Origin: Paucisalibacillus globulus DSM 18846
Lineage (GTDB): Bacteria; Bacillota; Bacilli; Bacillales; Amphibacillaceae
Assembly: GCF_000482485.1 (NCBI RefSeq)
Contig: NZ_AXVK01000001.1
Coordinates: 558,001 to 622,000, forward strand
Length of the DNA stretch: 64,000 bases
Direction of reading: 5' to 3'
Positions 35,508 through 44,229 of this stretch are shown one piece after another (within the stretch, counting starts at the first letter, position 1; each line of letters opens with the position of its first letter). The notes below the pieces were generated by a model, which was not told the origin of the DNA, did no database searches, and worked only from the letters and a program-made list of their open reading frames with translations. The translations under genes were made by a program, and so were the position numbers.

Positions 35508-36823
35508 ACTTAACAAAGTACATGAATGCAATTGAGGAAGCGGATGTATATAAGCGATTTGGAAAGGTACAACGTGTTGTTGGAATCATGATAGAATCTA
35601 TTGGTCCTGCTGCTAATATTGGTGAGGTCTGTTATATTCATCCGGCTATTAACCAACGTAAGCAACCAGTTCTTGCAGAGGTAGTAGGGTTCAATAATGA
35701 AAAGATTATTTTAATGCCTTACAATGAGGTTTCTGAAATTGGGCCGGGTTGTCTAGTTGAATCTACTGGGAAACCATTAACCGTAAAAGTTGGTAGAAGC
35801 TTAATTGGGAATGTGATTGATTCATTAGGAATGCCACTTGATGGTTCAGAATTACCAAAAGGATTATCGAGCTATTTAACCGAACAATCACCTCCTAATC
35901 CAATGTCGCGACCTACAATATCAGAGCCTATTCAAGTTGGAGTGAAAGCAATAGATTCGATGTTAACCGTAGGAAGAGGACAACGTATTGGAATGTTTGC
36001 GGGAAGCGGTGTTGGAAAAAGTACTCTTCTTGGTATGATTGCTAGAAACAGTAAAGCAGATATCAATGTTATTGCACTTATTGGTGAACGTGGGAGAGAA
36101 GTTCGAGAATTTATTGAAAAGGACCTTGGACAGGAAGGATTAAAGAAATCTATCGTAGTTGTTGCAACTTCTGATCAACCAGCACTTATGCGGATTAAAG
36201 GTGCCTATACGGCTACAGCGATAAGTGAGTACTTTCGGGACTTAGGCTATAACGTAAATCTCATGATGGATTCTGTTACACGTGTTGCAATGGCTCAAAG
36301 AGAAGTTGGACTTGCTACTGGCGAGCCCCCAACAACTAAAGGATATACGCCATCTGTTTTTTCCATACTCCCGAAACTTTTAGAACGTACTGGTACAAAT
36401 AAAAATGGGGCGATTACAGCTTTCTATACTGTTTTAGTAGACGGTGACGATATGAACGAACCGATTGCGGATACTGTTCGAGGGATATTAGATGGCCACT
36501 TTGTTATGGATAGAAAACTAGCAGAACAAGGACAGTATCCTGCACTCAATATTCTAAAATCAATAAGTAGGGTAATGAATCAAGTTGTAACAACGGAACA
36601 TCTAGATTTAGCTCAACAAGCAAGAGCTCTTCTGGCTAAGTATGAGGAAAATAAAGATTTAATTCAAATCGGAGCTTATAAACGTGGTACCGATTATGAA
36701 ATTGATAAGGCTATTCTATATCATCCGAAACTACTAACGTTTTTAAAGCAAGGCGTTTTAGAAAAACTAAGCTTAGAAGAGACCGTTGAAAACTTAAAAA
36801 TGATACTAAGTGGGGGTAGTTGA
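35504..36823 (+). CDS. fliI: Flagellum-specific ATPase FliI
   Basis: The hexameric ATPase of the flagellar type III export system, related to F1-ATPase beta. The 439-residue protein has Walker A FAGSGVGKST with GSGVGKS at 167-173, the GERGREVREF box, Walker B NLMMDSVTRVAMAQRE and the T3SS-specific GEPPTTKGYTPSVF. It overlaps fliH by four bases (ATGA) and is followed by fliJ, together forming the cytoplasmic ATPase complex. Confidence 0.98.
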   Translation: MNLTKYMNAIEEADVYKRFGKVQRVVGIMIESIGPAANIGEVCYIHPAINQRKQPVLAEVVGFNNEKIILMPYNEVSEIGPGCLVESTGKPLTVKVGRSLIGNVIDSLGMPLDGSELPKGLSSYLTEQSPPNPMSRPTISEPIQVGVKAIDSMLTVGRGQRIGMFAGSGVGKSTLLGMIARNSKADINVIALIGERGREVREFIEKDLGQEGLKKSIVVVATSDQPALMRIKGAYTATAISEYFRDLGYNVNLMMDSVTRVAMAQREVGLATGEPPTTKGYTPSVFSILPKLLERTGTNKNGAITAFYTVLVDGDDMNEPIADTVRGILDGHFVMDRKLAEQGQYPALNILKSISRVMNQVVTTEHLDLAQQARALLAKYEENKDLIQIGAYKRGTDYEIDKAILYHPKLLTFLKQGVLEKLSLEETVENLKMILSGGS

Positions 36824-36825
36824 TC

Positions 36826-37266
36826 ATGTCGGGTACAGCGGTCTTAACCAAAATACTTGATATTCGTGAGAAAGAGAAAAAGGATGCGCAAATTGCCTAT
36901 CGTAAATCGGTTGATACTTTCGAAGAGGTAGCAACGGAACTGTTTGAATTGCTTCGAAAAAAAGAGGCAGTAGAAACATCCTATGAAGAAGCACTTACAT
37001 CAAGTATGCACTTAAATTTTATCCAAGACCAACTTGCTTATATCGAAACCTTGGAAACTAAAATAACTGAATTACAGAAAAAGGTTAGTCTTGCTAGAAC
37101 GAACATGGAAACAAAACAACAAGTTTTATCCGATGCACATGTTGAAACAAAAAAGTTTGAAAAAATAATCGAGTTTCGAACAAGTGAAGAGTTAGATAGA
37201 GTTAAAAAAGCGGAAGATTCTTTTATGAATGAAATATCCATTCAACAATATCTTAGTCACAGATAA
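36826..37266 (+). CDS. fliJ: Flagellar export protein FliJ
   Basis: The central stalk of the FliH-FliI-FliJ complex, also a chaperone escort. The 146-residue product starts at ATG 36826, with GGGGG 9-10 bp upstream. It is almost entirely a two-helix coiled coil (IRKSVDTFEEVATEL-type heptads from ~10 to 135), as expected for FliJ, and ends ISIQQYLSHR, similar to the B. subtilis end. Sequence conservation is low in this family; the assignment rests on length, coiled coil and position. Confidence 0.93.
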   Translation: MSGTAVLTKILDIREKEKKDAQIAYRKSVDTFEEVATELFELLRKKEAVETSYEEALTSSMHLNFIQDQLAYIETLETKITELQKKVSLARTNMETKQQVLSDAHVETKKFEKIIEFRTSEELDRVKKAEDSFMNEISIQQYLSHR

Positions 37267-37278
37267 TAGGTGAGTAAA

Positions 37279-37860
37279 ATGGCAAAACAAAAGTTAATAG
37301 AAGAAAAAGAGAAAATGAATCCGTTTCTGTGGTTTCTATTTGCCATCGTTATACCGGTTATTATTGCAATAACACTTACAATAATTGTTTTTGCTGTGGC
37401 GGGTGTTGATGTAGTAGATTGGGCAAAGAAAACTGGAAATAATATTCCGGTTCTTTCCTCGGTAATTACAACAGACGATGAAGCAAGAGAATTAGAAAAA
37501 GAGGATAATGTTCAAGTAAGTATAGAAACGAAAGATACAGAAATCGAACAATTAAATCAAGAAAAGTTAAGTTTAGAAGGAACAATTGAAAAACTAGAAC
37601 AAAAAATCACCAAGCTTGAAAGAGACTTGGATGTTGCTAATCAACAACCAGAGGATACCAAAAATACGGTGAAACAAATATCTAGTTCATTCACTAAAAT
37701 GAAAAGTGAACAAGCTGCTTTGATATTAGAACAACTGGATACAGATACTGCATTTACTATTTTAAGTGAGATGTCAAACGAGGATCGTGGTCTTGTCATG
37801 GAAAATATGGATCCTGAAAAAGCAGCAAATATAGCCCAGCGCTTTATTAAATCAAATTAA
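37279..37860 (+). CDS. ylxF: MotE-type protein (YlxF), MgtE N-domain-like
   Basis: A 193-residue protein from ATG 37279 (AGGTGAG just upstream; a GTG at 37270 is less likely). One membrane segment at ~15-45 (LWFLFAIVIPVIIAITLTII) is followed by a coiled coil (~80-125) and an MgtE-intracellular-like helical domain (MKSEQAALILEQLDTDTAF ... MDPEKAANIAQRFI). Proteins of this type (MotE) act as chaperones or stabilisers of the motor protein MotC in alpha-proteobacteria; in Bacillus YlxF the role is not settled. Confidence 0.88.
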   Translation: MAKQKLIEEKEKMNPFLWFLFAIVIPVIIAITLTIIVFAVAGVDVVDWAKKTGNNIPVLSSVITTDDEARELEKEDNVQVSIETKDTEIEQLNQEKLSLEGTIEKLEQKITKLERDLDVANQQPEDTKNTVKQISSSFTKMKSEQAALILEQLDTDTAFTILSEMSNEDRGLVMENMDPEKAANIAQRFIKSN

Positions 37861-37899
37861 ACTAGGGTTATCTTCTTACACTTGAGAGGAGGTGAAATA

Positions 37900-39132
37900 T
37901 TGAATACGATAGGAATGTTTGTCCAAACAATGGCGACAGTAGCAGGAATTACATCGATGAAACATGATATAAAAACAGGTGAAGCAAACTTAGTATTTTC
38001 TCAGTTACTTCAACAACTGGGGATTGAACCAAGTGAACTTTTACAAGGCAATTCAGGGGAAATAAATAATTTGCTTGAAATTGTTGCTAACACGGAGGAT
38101 GAAACTGTAGATACAGAAGTCCCTAGTTTTAATCAAGCTGAATCTAATTTAGAGCAATTATTATTCGAGGGATTACTACTAAATCCTGAACTACAACAAG
38201 TTTTACAACCACTTTTAGATAATCGGCAAGTTGAATATAAAACCCTAGATAATATGAAACAGCAACTTGCAGATATTTTTACTAAATTTAATAATCTACT
38301 ATCTGAGATAAAGAATGTCGATGAAGTACGGAAGGTTGCACCGAAAATCCTAGAGCTTTTAAAACAGTGGACGGCAGTAGAAAACCAGATAGTTCGAACT
38401 ACTGGTCTTCAAGAAGGTGAAACTGAAGCCACCAATTTAAAAGTAAATCAGGTATGGAAAGAAATTCTGTTAACCTATCAGAATCGAAATAAATTAACTA
38501 CAAAACAACTCTATCAAAGTGAATCACAAGTAACTTCAAGGGATGTTGTTAAGTGGATTGAAAATGCCTTACAAAATCAGCAAGTAAACATTAATAATAC
38601 AGCTCAGGTTCAAGGTGTAGATTTCCAAAGTAATATGTCATTACCTAAATTAGAACAATATGTCATTTTTATTAATCAAAATCAAGGTGGACAGGCTGTT
38701 GAAAGTAAATTGATTGAACAGTTTCAACAAGTAGTGAAAACTAGTAAGTTTTTATCTATGCCTAATGGTGTTAATCAAATGTCCATCGCATTACGACCTG
38801 AAAATCTTGGGGAAATGATGGTTCGCCTTATAGAAATAAATGGTGAAATGACAGTGAAAATAGTTGTTTCATCACAGGCTGCTAAAGAAATGCTTGAATC
38901 AAATATCAATCAACTAAGACATATGTTTTCACCACAGCAAGTTGTTATTGAAAGACAGGATTTAGGTGCTGGTCAAGGTCAGAGTCAGACTAAAGAGAGT
39001 GATGAACAATCACTATATAACCAAGACCAAAATCAAAGTCAATCAGATGAATCAGGCCACCATGAACAAAAGCATAATGAAAACGATTTTGAAGCACATC
39101 TAGATGAGTTGCTTCAAAGTGTGAAAGTGTAG
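37900..39132 (+). CDS. fliK: Flagellar hook-length control protein FliK
   Basis: The molecular ruler that stops hook growth and switches export specificity. Start TTG 37900 was chosen because GAGGAGGTG lies 6-7 bp upstream, giving 410 residues. The N-terminal two thirds are low-complexity, Gln/Asn/Glu rich. The conserved Flg_hook C-terminal domain is at ~285-365 (MSIALRPENLGEMMVRLIEI ... LESNINQLRHMFSPQQVVIE). The tail is again Gln/Ser/Asp rich. Partner FlgD follows. Confidence 0.93.
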   Translation: MNTIGMFVQTMATVAGITSMKHDIKTGEANLVFSQLLQQLGIEPSELLQGNSGEINNLLEIVANTEDETVDTEVPSFNQAESNLEQLLFEGLLLNPELQQVLQPLLDNRQVEYKTLDNMKQQLADIFTKFNNLLSEIKNVDEVRKVAPKILELLKQWTAVENQIVRTTGLQEGETEATNLKVNQVWKEILLTYQNRNKLTTKQLYQSESQVTSRDVVKWIENALQNQQVNINNTAQVQGVDFQSNMSLPKLEQYVIFINQNQGGQAVESKLIEQFQQVVKTSKFLSMPNGVNQMSIALRPENLGEMMVRLIEINGEMTVKIVVSSQAAKEMLESNINQLRHMFSPQQVVIERQDLGAGQGQSQTKESDEQSLYNQDQNQSQSDESGHHEQKHNENDFEAHLDELLQSVKV

Positions 39133-39142
39133 GTGAGGACAA

Positions 39143-39646
39143 ATGACATCAATAGATCCAACATTGTATCTCAAAAATCAAACTAATATTAGAGTGCCAA
39201 GTAATGAACTTGGGAAAGATGAATTTTTGAAAATACTGATGACCCAAATACAAAACCAGGATCCGACCAATCCAATGGAGGATCGTGAATTCATATCTCA
39301 ACTTGCTCAGTTTTCATCATTAGAACAAATGATGAATATGTCAGGTGCAATCCAGGATTTAGTAATAAATCAAACGATCAATCCTATTATCCAATATAGC
39401 CATATGATTGGAAAAACAGTTTCCTACCAAAGTTTTGACAAAGAGACTGGGGAACTAATTGGTATACAAACGAGTGAAGTGGTCTCTGTTAGCCAAAGCG
39501 AGGGTTATGCGGTTCTTGAGTTAACAAATGGTGAAAAAGTATATGCAGATTTCATTCTAGAAGTGAAAGCATCTGACGGGAATCAAGAGGAAGAAGATAA
39601 AGACGAAGAGCAGCTAGACGTAGATAAAGAAAACGGGTCTGAATAA
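39143..39646 (+). CDS. flgD: Flagellar hook assembly (capping) protein FlgD
   Basis: Forms the cap under which hook subunits polymerise. The 167-residue protein has the family core LGKDEFLKILMTQIQNQDP, then FISQLAQFSSLEQMMNMSGA, and a small C-terminal beta segment (GKTVSYQSFDKETGEL ... NGEKVYADFILEVK), followed by an acidic tail of ~20 residues. It is in the usual place between fliK and the hook gene. The ribosome site is GTGAGGAC. Confidence 0.95.
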   Translation: MTSIDPTLYLKNQTNIRVPSNELGKDEFLKILMTQIQNQDPTNPMEDREFISQLAQFSSLEQMMNMSGAIQDLVINQTINPIIQYSHMIGKTVSYQSFDKETGELIGIQTSEVVSVSQSEGYAVLELTNGEKVYADFILEVKASDGNQEEEDKDEEQLDVDKENGSE

Positions 39647-39660
39647 AGGAAGTGAAGTGA

Positions 39661-40035
39661 ATGGATCATAGAATCCATCAGGTGCCTAGTCAGCATGCCT
39701 TACAGTTCCCGGCATTACAAAATCCTAAAACTACTCAACCTAGTCTAGACTTTAAAACAATATTACAAGAAGAGCAGGAACTAAAGGTTAGTAAGCATGC
39801 AAGTGATAGATTAATCGAAAGAAATATACACTTAAATGACGAGCAGTGGAAATTAATTAATGAGAAGGTAACAGAGGCAAAACAAAAAGGAGTTATTGAC
39901 TCACTTGTTGTAATGAATAATGCCGCTTTACTTGTAAGTGCAAAGAATCACACTGTGGTGACAGCCATGAATTTAGAAGAAGCTTCTAACAGAATCTTTA
40001 CGAATATTAATGGAACGATTTTAATTAATGAATAG
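39661..40035 (+). CDS. TIGR02530-type flagellar operon protein
   Basis: A 124-residue protein that I recognise as the conserved small flagellar operon protein of Firmicutes placed between flgD and the hook gene. The conserved half is KVSKHASDRLIERNIHLNDE ... KNHTVVTAMNLEEA, a compact alpha/beta fold; the N-terminal 40 residues are variable. B. subtilis lacks a gene here. Its function is unknown, but the constant neighbourhood points to hook assembly. The ribosome site is AAGGAAGTGAAG. Confidence 0.85.
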   Translation: MDHRIHQVPSQHALQFPALQNPKTTQPSLDFKTILQEEQELKVSKHASDRLIERNIHLNDEQWKLINEKVTEAKQKGVIDSLVVMNNAALLVSAKNHTVVTAMNLEEASNRIFTNINGTILINE

Positions 40036-40113
40036 GCTGGACCCTTATGGGAGGCCAAAGCTGTTGACCGATTGATGCAGCTAACTTATAACCGAAAAAA
40101 GGGGAGAAATAAA

Positions 40114-40932
40114 ATGCTACGTTCAATGTATGCAGGTATTTCCGGAATGAAAAACTTCCAAACAAAATTAGATGTTATTGGTAACAATATTGCTAACGTA
40201 AATACTTCAGGATTTAAAAAAGGTCGCGTGACTTTCCAAGATATGATGAGTCAAATGACTTCAGGTGCTCAAGGGCCATCTGCAACACGAGGTGGGGTTA
40301 ACCCTGCACAAGTTGGATTAGGTTCACAACTTGGATCTATTGATAATATTCATACACAAGGATTTCGTCAAACTACTAACAGTGCATTAGATTTTGCACT
40401 AGAGGGAGATGGAATGTTTGTCGTGAAAGATGGCGATTCAACATTTTTTACACGTGCTGGTAACTTTTATTTAGATGAAGATGGTTTCATCGTTAATCCA
40501 CAGGGTTTTTATTTACAAGGTCTTAATGATAGAAGTGCTGATAACTCTGGAGATTTTAGAATACAAATTCCAAACGATGCACAAAGCTTTAGCGTGCAAA
40601 CAGATGGAACAGTGAACTTTGTTGACGCTGATGGTAATCCGGATGTAGCAGGTCAAATTGCCTTAGCGAATTTCTCAAACCCAGCAGGTCTAGAAAAAGC
40701 AGGTGGTAACCTGTTCTTGAACAGTGCAAACGCTGGATTAAATCCAGTCTATGTAGCTCCTGAATCTGATGGTACTGCTAAAGTGGTCAGTGGTGCACTA
40801 GAAATGTCCAACGTTGACCTAGCAGAAGAGTTCACTGAAATGATTACCGCGCAACGTGGATTTCAAGCCAATACTAGAATTATTACAACATCTGATGAAA
40901 TCCTACAAGAGCTTGTAAACTTAAAACGATAA
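40114..40932 (+). CDS. flgE: Flagellar hook protein FlgE
   Basis: The main hook subunit of Bacillus type (272 residues; B. subtilis 264), shorter than the proteobacterial protein. Start ATG 40114 follows AAAAAGGGGAG and gives MLRSMYAGISGMKNFQTKLD. It has the rod/hook signature VIGNNIANVNTSGFKKGRVTF, the DFALEGDGMFVV block and the C-terminal SNVDLAEEFTEMITAQRGFQ plus ILQELVNLKR. An earlier in-frame ATG (40072) adds 14 residues with no support. Could be called FlgG-like by some pipelines. Confidence 0.95.
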   Translation: MLRSMYAGISGMKNFQTKLDVIGNNIANVNTSGFKKGRVTFQDMMSQMTSGAQGPSATRGGVNPAQVGLGSQLGSIDNIHTQGFRQTTNSALDFALEGDGMFVVKDGDSTFFTRAGNFYLDEDGFIVNPQGFYLQGLNDRSADNSGDFRIQIPNDAQSFSVQTDGTVNFVDADGNPDVAGQIALANFSNPAGLEKAGGNLFLNSANAGLNPVYVAPESDGTAKVVSGALEMSNVDLAEEFTEMITAQRGFQANTRIITTSDEILQELVNLKR

Positions 40933-40945
40933 TAAGGAGGTTGTT

Positions 40946-40982
40946 GATGTCTCGGTCTATTCCTTCGAGTAACTGAGACATC
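40946..40982 (+). other. Hairpin containing a 9-codon micro-ORF upstream of swrD
   Basis: GATGTCTCGGT (40946-40956) pairs with ACTGAGACATC (40972-40982), 11 bp with one G-U. A perfect ribosome site AAGGAGG (40934-40940) stands 6 bp before ATG 40947, which opens the micro-[12 protein letters not shown] (stop TGA 40974-40976) inside the hairpin. swrD itself starts 20 bp further on without a ribosome site. Confidence 0.6.
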
Positions 40983-40995
40983 TTCTTCCAAATTT

Positions 40996-41214
40996 ATGAT
41001 AAAACTTAAACGTTTAAATGGAGATCCATTTACATTAAATGCATTTATGATTGAACAAATACAATCCTATCCCGATACGACTATTACACTTATTAATGGT
41101 AAAAAAGTTGTTGTTAAAGATTCAGAAGAGGAAGTTGTTGAACGTATAACATCCTTTTATCAACGGGTAGGAATTGTACATTCACTAAGTGAGGTGGAGA
41201 ATTCAAGTGAATAA
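40996..41214 (+). CDS. swrD: Swarming motility protein SwrD (YlzI, FlbD family)
   Basis: In B. subtilis SwrD raises flagellar motor power and is needed for swarming. The 72-residue protein is a typical FlbD-family member: [20 protein letters not shown], then [18 protein letters not shown]. No start codon lies further upstream in frame before a stop, and there is no Shine-Dalgarno sequence before ATG 40996 (CTTCTTCCAAATTT), so translation probably depends on upstream ribosomes. The end overlaps the fliL start by 8 bp. Confidence 0.93.
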   Translation: MIKLKRLNGDPFTLNAFMIEQIQSYPDTTITLINGKKVVVKDSEEEVVERITSFYQRVGIVHSLSEVENSSE

Positions 41215-41626
41215 ATTTTTAAAAGTAACGCTTTTATCTTTAGTAATTATTATTTTAATTGGTGCTGTAGCGGCAGTTATCGTTATAAATGTATTAGACA
41301 AGAAGAACGAAAACGGTGAGCCTTCGATTGACGAAATTATTGAGTATTCTTATCAAACACCTGAAATCACTACTGATTTAAGTGATGGAAGTTTTGTGCG
41401 GATTCAGTTTCAAATTGTGACGGATAATAAAGATGCTAAAGAAGAAATTGAGAAACGTGAATTCCAAGTAAAAAACATTCTTATTAAGGAATTAGCAACA
41501 ATGGATGAAGAAGCTTTTAAATCTGGACTTACTAATGTAGAAGATATCCTTAAAGTAGAGCTTAATAAAGTCATGACAGAGGGATCCATTATTGATGTCT
41601 ATACAATCAGTAAAATCTTACAGTAA
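41207..41626 (+). CDS. fliL: Flagellar basal body-associated protein FliL
   Basis: A single-pass membrane protein around the stator that supports torque. The 139-residue product starts at GTG 41207 (GAGGTGGAG upstream). One N-terminal membrane segment at ~5-28 ([20 protein letters not shown]) is followed by the periplasmic-face domain with [20 protein letters not shown] and the C-terminal [15 protein letters not shown], which aligns with B. subtilis FliL. Confidence 0.95.
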   Translation: MNKFLKVTLLSLVIIILIGAVAAVIVINVLDKKNENGEPSIDEIIEYSYQTPEITTDLSDGSFVRIQFQIVTDNKDAKEEIEKREFQVKNILIKELATMDEEAFKSGLTNVEDILKVELNKVMTEGSIIDVYTISKILQ

Positions 41627-41658
41627 TAAAAATTACTCGCGTGTGGAGGTGAGTATCT

Positions 41659-42651
41659 TTGGCAGATGAAGTTCTTTCGCAGAATGAAATCGATGCCCTT
41701 TTATCGGCATTAACAACTGGAGATATGGATGCAGAAGAATTAAAAAAGGAAGAAAATGAAAAAAGAGTTCGCGTGTATGATTTCAAACGAGCACTTAGAT
41801 TTTCAAAAGATCAAATCCGAAGTATTGGAAGGATTCATGAAAATTTTGCTCGAGTATTAACAACCTTATTTTCTTCCCAACTTAGAACCTATGTAAATAT
41901 ATCGGTTGCATCAGTCGACCAAATTCCATATGAAGAATTTATCAGGTCTATACCGAAAGTTACGGTATTAAATCTCTATAATGTTGCACCACTTCATGGA
42001 AGAATTATTATGGAAGTTAATCCGAATATTGCCTATGGTATGCTTGATCGATTATTAGGTGGTAGAGGGGATTCTATAAATAAAATTGATAAACTAACAG
42101 AGATTGAAACAATATTGATCTCACAATTATTTGAAAAAACTACCATTAGTTTGAAAGAAGCATGGTCCTCGATTATTTCAATAGAGCCAGAATTAGAGGA
42201 AATGGAAATCAATCCACAATTTTTACAAATGGTATCCCCTAATGAAACAGTTGTTGTGGTGTCACTTAATACTGCTATTGGTGAAATAACTGGTATGATT
42301 AATATTTGTATTCCTCATATTGTATTAGAACCAATTATCTCTAGACTCTCCGTACAATATTGGATGCAAACTACAACCAATAAGGAGGACCCAGAGGCTG
42401 CTGAAAAGTTAGAAAAAAGCATTGAAAAAGTGCAGGTGGATGCAAAAGCAATACTTGGTGAAACATTTATCAATATTGAACAGTTTTTAAATTTGCGTAC
42501 TAATGATGTTATTGCGTTAAATCAACCAATTGAGGAACCTTTATTATTGAAAATAAATGATGAACCTAAATTCCATGTTCAGCCTGGAAAATACAAGAAT
42601 AAACAATCTGTTCAGGTGTTGGAAGAATTAAAGGGAGGAGTTGAACTATGA
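41659..42651 (+). CDS. fliM: Flagellar motor switch protein FliM
   Basis: Binds CheY-P and forms the C ring with FliG and FliY. The 330-residue protein begins with the CheY-binding peptide region (VLSQNEIDALLSAL), followed by the CheC-like middle domain (RIHENFARVLTTLFSSQLRT) and the C-terminal SpoA domain (VDAKAILGETFINIEQFLNL). The start is TTG 41659 with GGAGGTGAG upstream. It overlaps fliY by four bases. Confidence 0.97.
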   Translation: MADEVLSQNEIDALLSALTTGDMDAEELKKEENEKRVRVYDFKRALRFSKDQIRSIGRIHENFARVLTTLFSSQLRTYVNISVASVDQIPYEEFIRSIPKVTVLNLYNVAPLHGRIIMEVNPNIAYGMLDRLLGGRGDSINKIDKLTEIETILISQLFEKTTISLKEAWSSIISIEPELEEMEINPQFLQMVSPNETVVVVSLNTAIGEITGMINICIPHIVLEPIISRLSVQYWMQTTTNKEDPEAAEKLEKSIEKVQVDAKAILGETFINIEQFLNLRTNDVIALNQPIEEPLLLKINDEPKFHVQPGKYKNKQSVQVLEELKGGVEL

Positions 42652-43838
42652 TGAGTAATGGAATGCTTTCCCAGGATGAGATAGATGCTCTATTAAAAGT
42701 AGGTGCAGATGACGATTCTGATGATAATCAAAGTGAGCAAATAGTAGAAACTCTAAATATGAGTGATTACCTATCAACAATTGAAATTGACACGCTAGGT
42801 GAAATTGGAAACATTTCATTTGGAAGTTCTGCAACAACACTTTCCACGCTTTTAAATCAAAAAGTTGAAATTACAACACCAAATTTAGAAATTATTACTA
42901 ATCAGCAAAGAGATGAAACTTTTGATTTTGAATTTGTCAGTATTCAAGTAAATTATGTGGAAGGCTTTACTGGAAAAAATGTTTTAATCATCAAGAAAGA
43001 TGATGCAGCAGTAATTTCCGATATTATGCTAGGTGGAACAGGACAGGGTCCATTCGGTGAATTAAATGAAATTCATTTAAGTGCAGTTCAGGAAGCAATG
43101 AACCAAATGATGGGGGCTGCGGCAACAAGTATGTCAACTGTCTTTGAAAAAAGAGTTGATATTTCACCACCGTCCATTTCACAAACAAGTTTAGTTGATG
43201 GTACTGATAATTCTATGGAGGAAGTTTGTGTTAAAGTATCTTTTCAATTAAAAGTTGGAAATTTAATTGATTCTAATATTATGCAATTAATGCCAGTTCA
43301 ATTTGCAAAAAACTTGGTTGATGAATTACAGCGTTTAAATCAAGAGAGTCAAATAGAATCGGCAATTACAGTCGATACATTGGACAACACTTCTATGCAC
43401 TATGAGGAAGCTCGACCACAATCTGACATGATGGAACAAACACATGCTTACAATCAATCACAACCAGTTAGAGCAAATGGACCTCAATTCGTAGGGAATA
43501 CGACTAGTCATAATAACACAGTGATTCAAGAGGCAGAGTTCTCTAACTTCGAACCACAGGTACCTAGTACTAGTCAACATCAAAATCTGGATCTATTACT
43601 AGATATTCCACTTAAGGTAACGGTTGAATTAGGTAGAACGAAGCGTAGTGTGAAAGATATATTGGAATTAACCTCAGGTTCCATTATCGAACTTGATAAA
43701 CTTGCAGGGGAACCGGTTGATATATTAGTAAATGAAAAATTAATTGCTCAAGGTGAAGTAGTTGTTATCGATGAGAATTTTGGTGTTCGAGTGACGGATA
43801 TTATTAGTCAGTCTGATCGACTTTTGAAACTGAAATAA
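42648..43838 (+). CDS. fliY: Flagellar motor switch phosphatase FliY
   Basis: The Bacillus counterpart of FliN, also a CheY-P phosphatase. The 396 residues comprise an N-terminal CheY-binding peptide (MLSQDEIDALLKVG), a CheC-like phosphatase domain with two active-site helices (LGEIGNISFGSSATTLSTLL and LSAVQEAMNQMMGAAATSMS), a low-complexity linker (~245-305) and a C-terminal FliN/SpoA domain (VTVELGRTKRSVKDILEL ... DILVNEKLIAQGEVVVI). ATG 42648 and ATG 42651 are both possible starts. Confidence 0.97.
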   Translation: MMSNGMLSQDEIDALLKVGADDDSDDNQSEQIVETLNMSDYLSTIEIDTLGEIGNISFGSSATTLSTLLNQKVEITTPNLEIITNQQRDETFDFEFVSIQVNYVEGFTGKNVLIIKKDDAAVISDIMLGGTGQGPFGELNEIHLSAVQEAMNQMMGAAATSMSTVFEKRVDISPPSISQTSLVDGTDNSMEEVCVKVSFQLKVGNLIDSNIMQLMPVQFAKNLVDELQRLNQESQIESAITVDTLDNTSMHYEEARPQSDMMEQTHAYNQSQPVRANGPQFVGNTTSHNNTVIQEAEFSNFEPQVPSTSQHQNLDLLLDIPLKVTVELGRTKRSVKDILELTSGSIIELDKLAGEPVDILVNEKLIAQGEVVVIDENFGVRVTDIISQSDRLLKLK

Positions 43839-43859
43839 ACAAACTAGGAGGAATTGGAC

Positions 43860-44222
43860 ATGAGTAAACGTATTTTAATTGTAGACGATGCGGCTTTTAT
43901 GCGAATGATGATTAAGGATATTTTAACAAAAAATGGATTTGACGTTGTTGGAGAAGCACAAGATGGTATGCAAGCAGTTGAATTATATAGAGAATTAACA
44001 CCAGATTTGGTAACCATGGATATTACCATGCCTGAGATGGATGGAATTACTGCGCTTAAGAATATTAGAGAAATAAATCCGAATGCTAAAGTTATTATGT
44101 GTTCTGCAATGGGGCAACAGGCAATGGTTATTGATGCAATTCAAACTGGCGCTAAGGACTTTATTGTAAAACCTTTTCAAGCAGACCGTGTAATAGAAGC
44201 TATCCAGAAAGCCTTGGATTAA
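43860..44222 (+). CDS. cheY: Chemotaxis response regulator CheY
   Basis: Phosphorylated by CheA, it binds FliM and in Bacillus promotes counter-clockwise rotation. The 120-residue receiver starts at ATG 43860 (AGGAGGAATTGG upstream; a TTG two codons earlier is unlikely). Asp9-Asp10, phospho-acceptor Asp54 (TMDITMPEMDG), the switch Ser/Thr (MCSAMG) and Lys (VKPF) are all present. It is embedded between fliY and fliO, as in B. subtilis. Confidence 0.97.
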   Translation: MSKRILIVDDAAFMRMMIKDILTKNGFDVVGEAQDGMQAVELYRELTPDLVTMDITMPEMDGITALKNIREINPNAKVIMCSAMGQQAMVIDAIQTGAKDFIVKPFQADRVIEAIQKALD

Positions 44223-44229
44223 GAAACGA

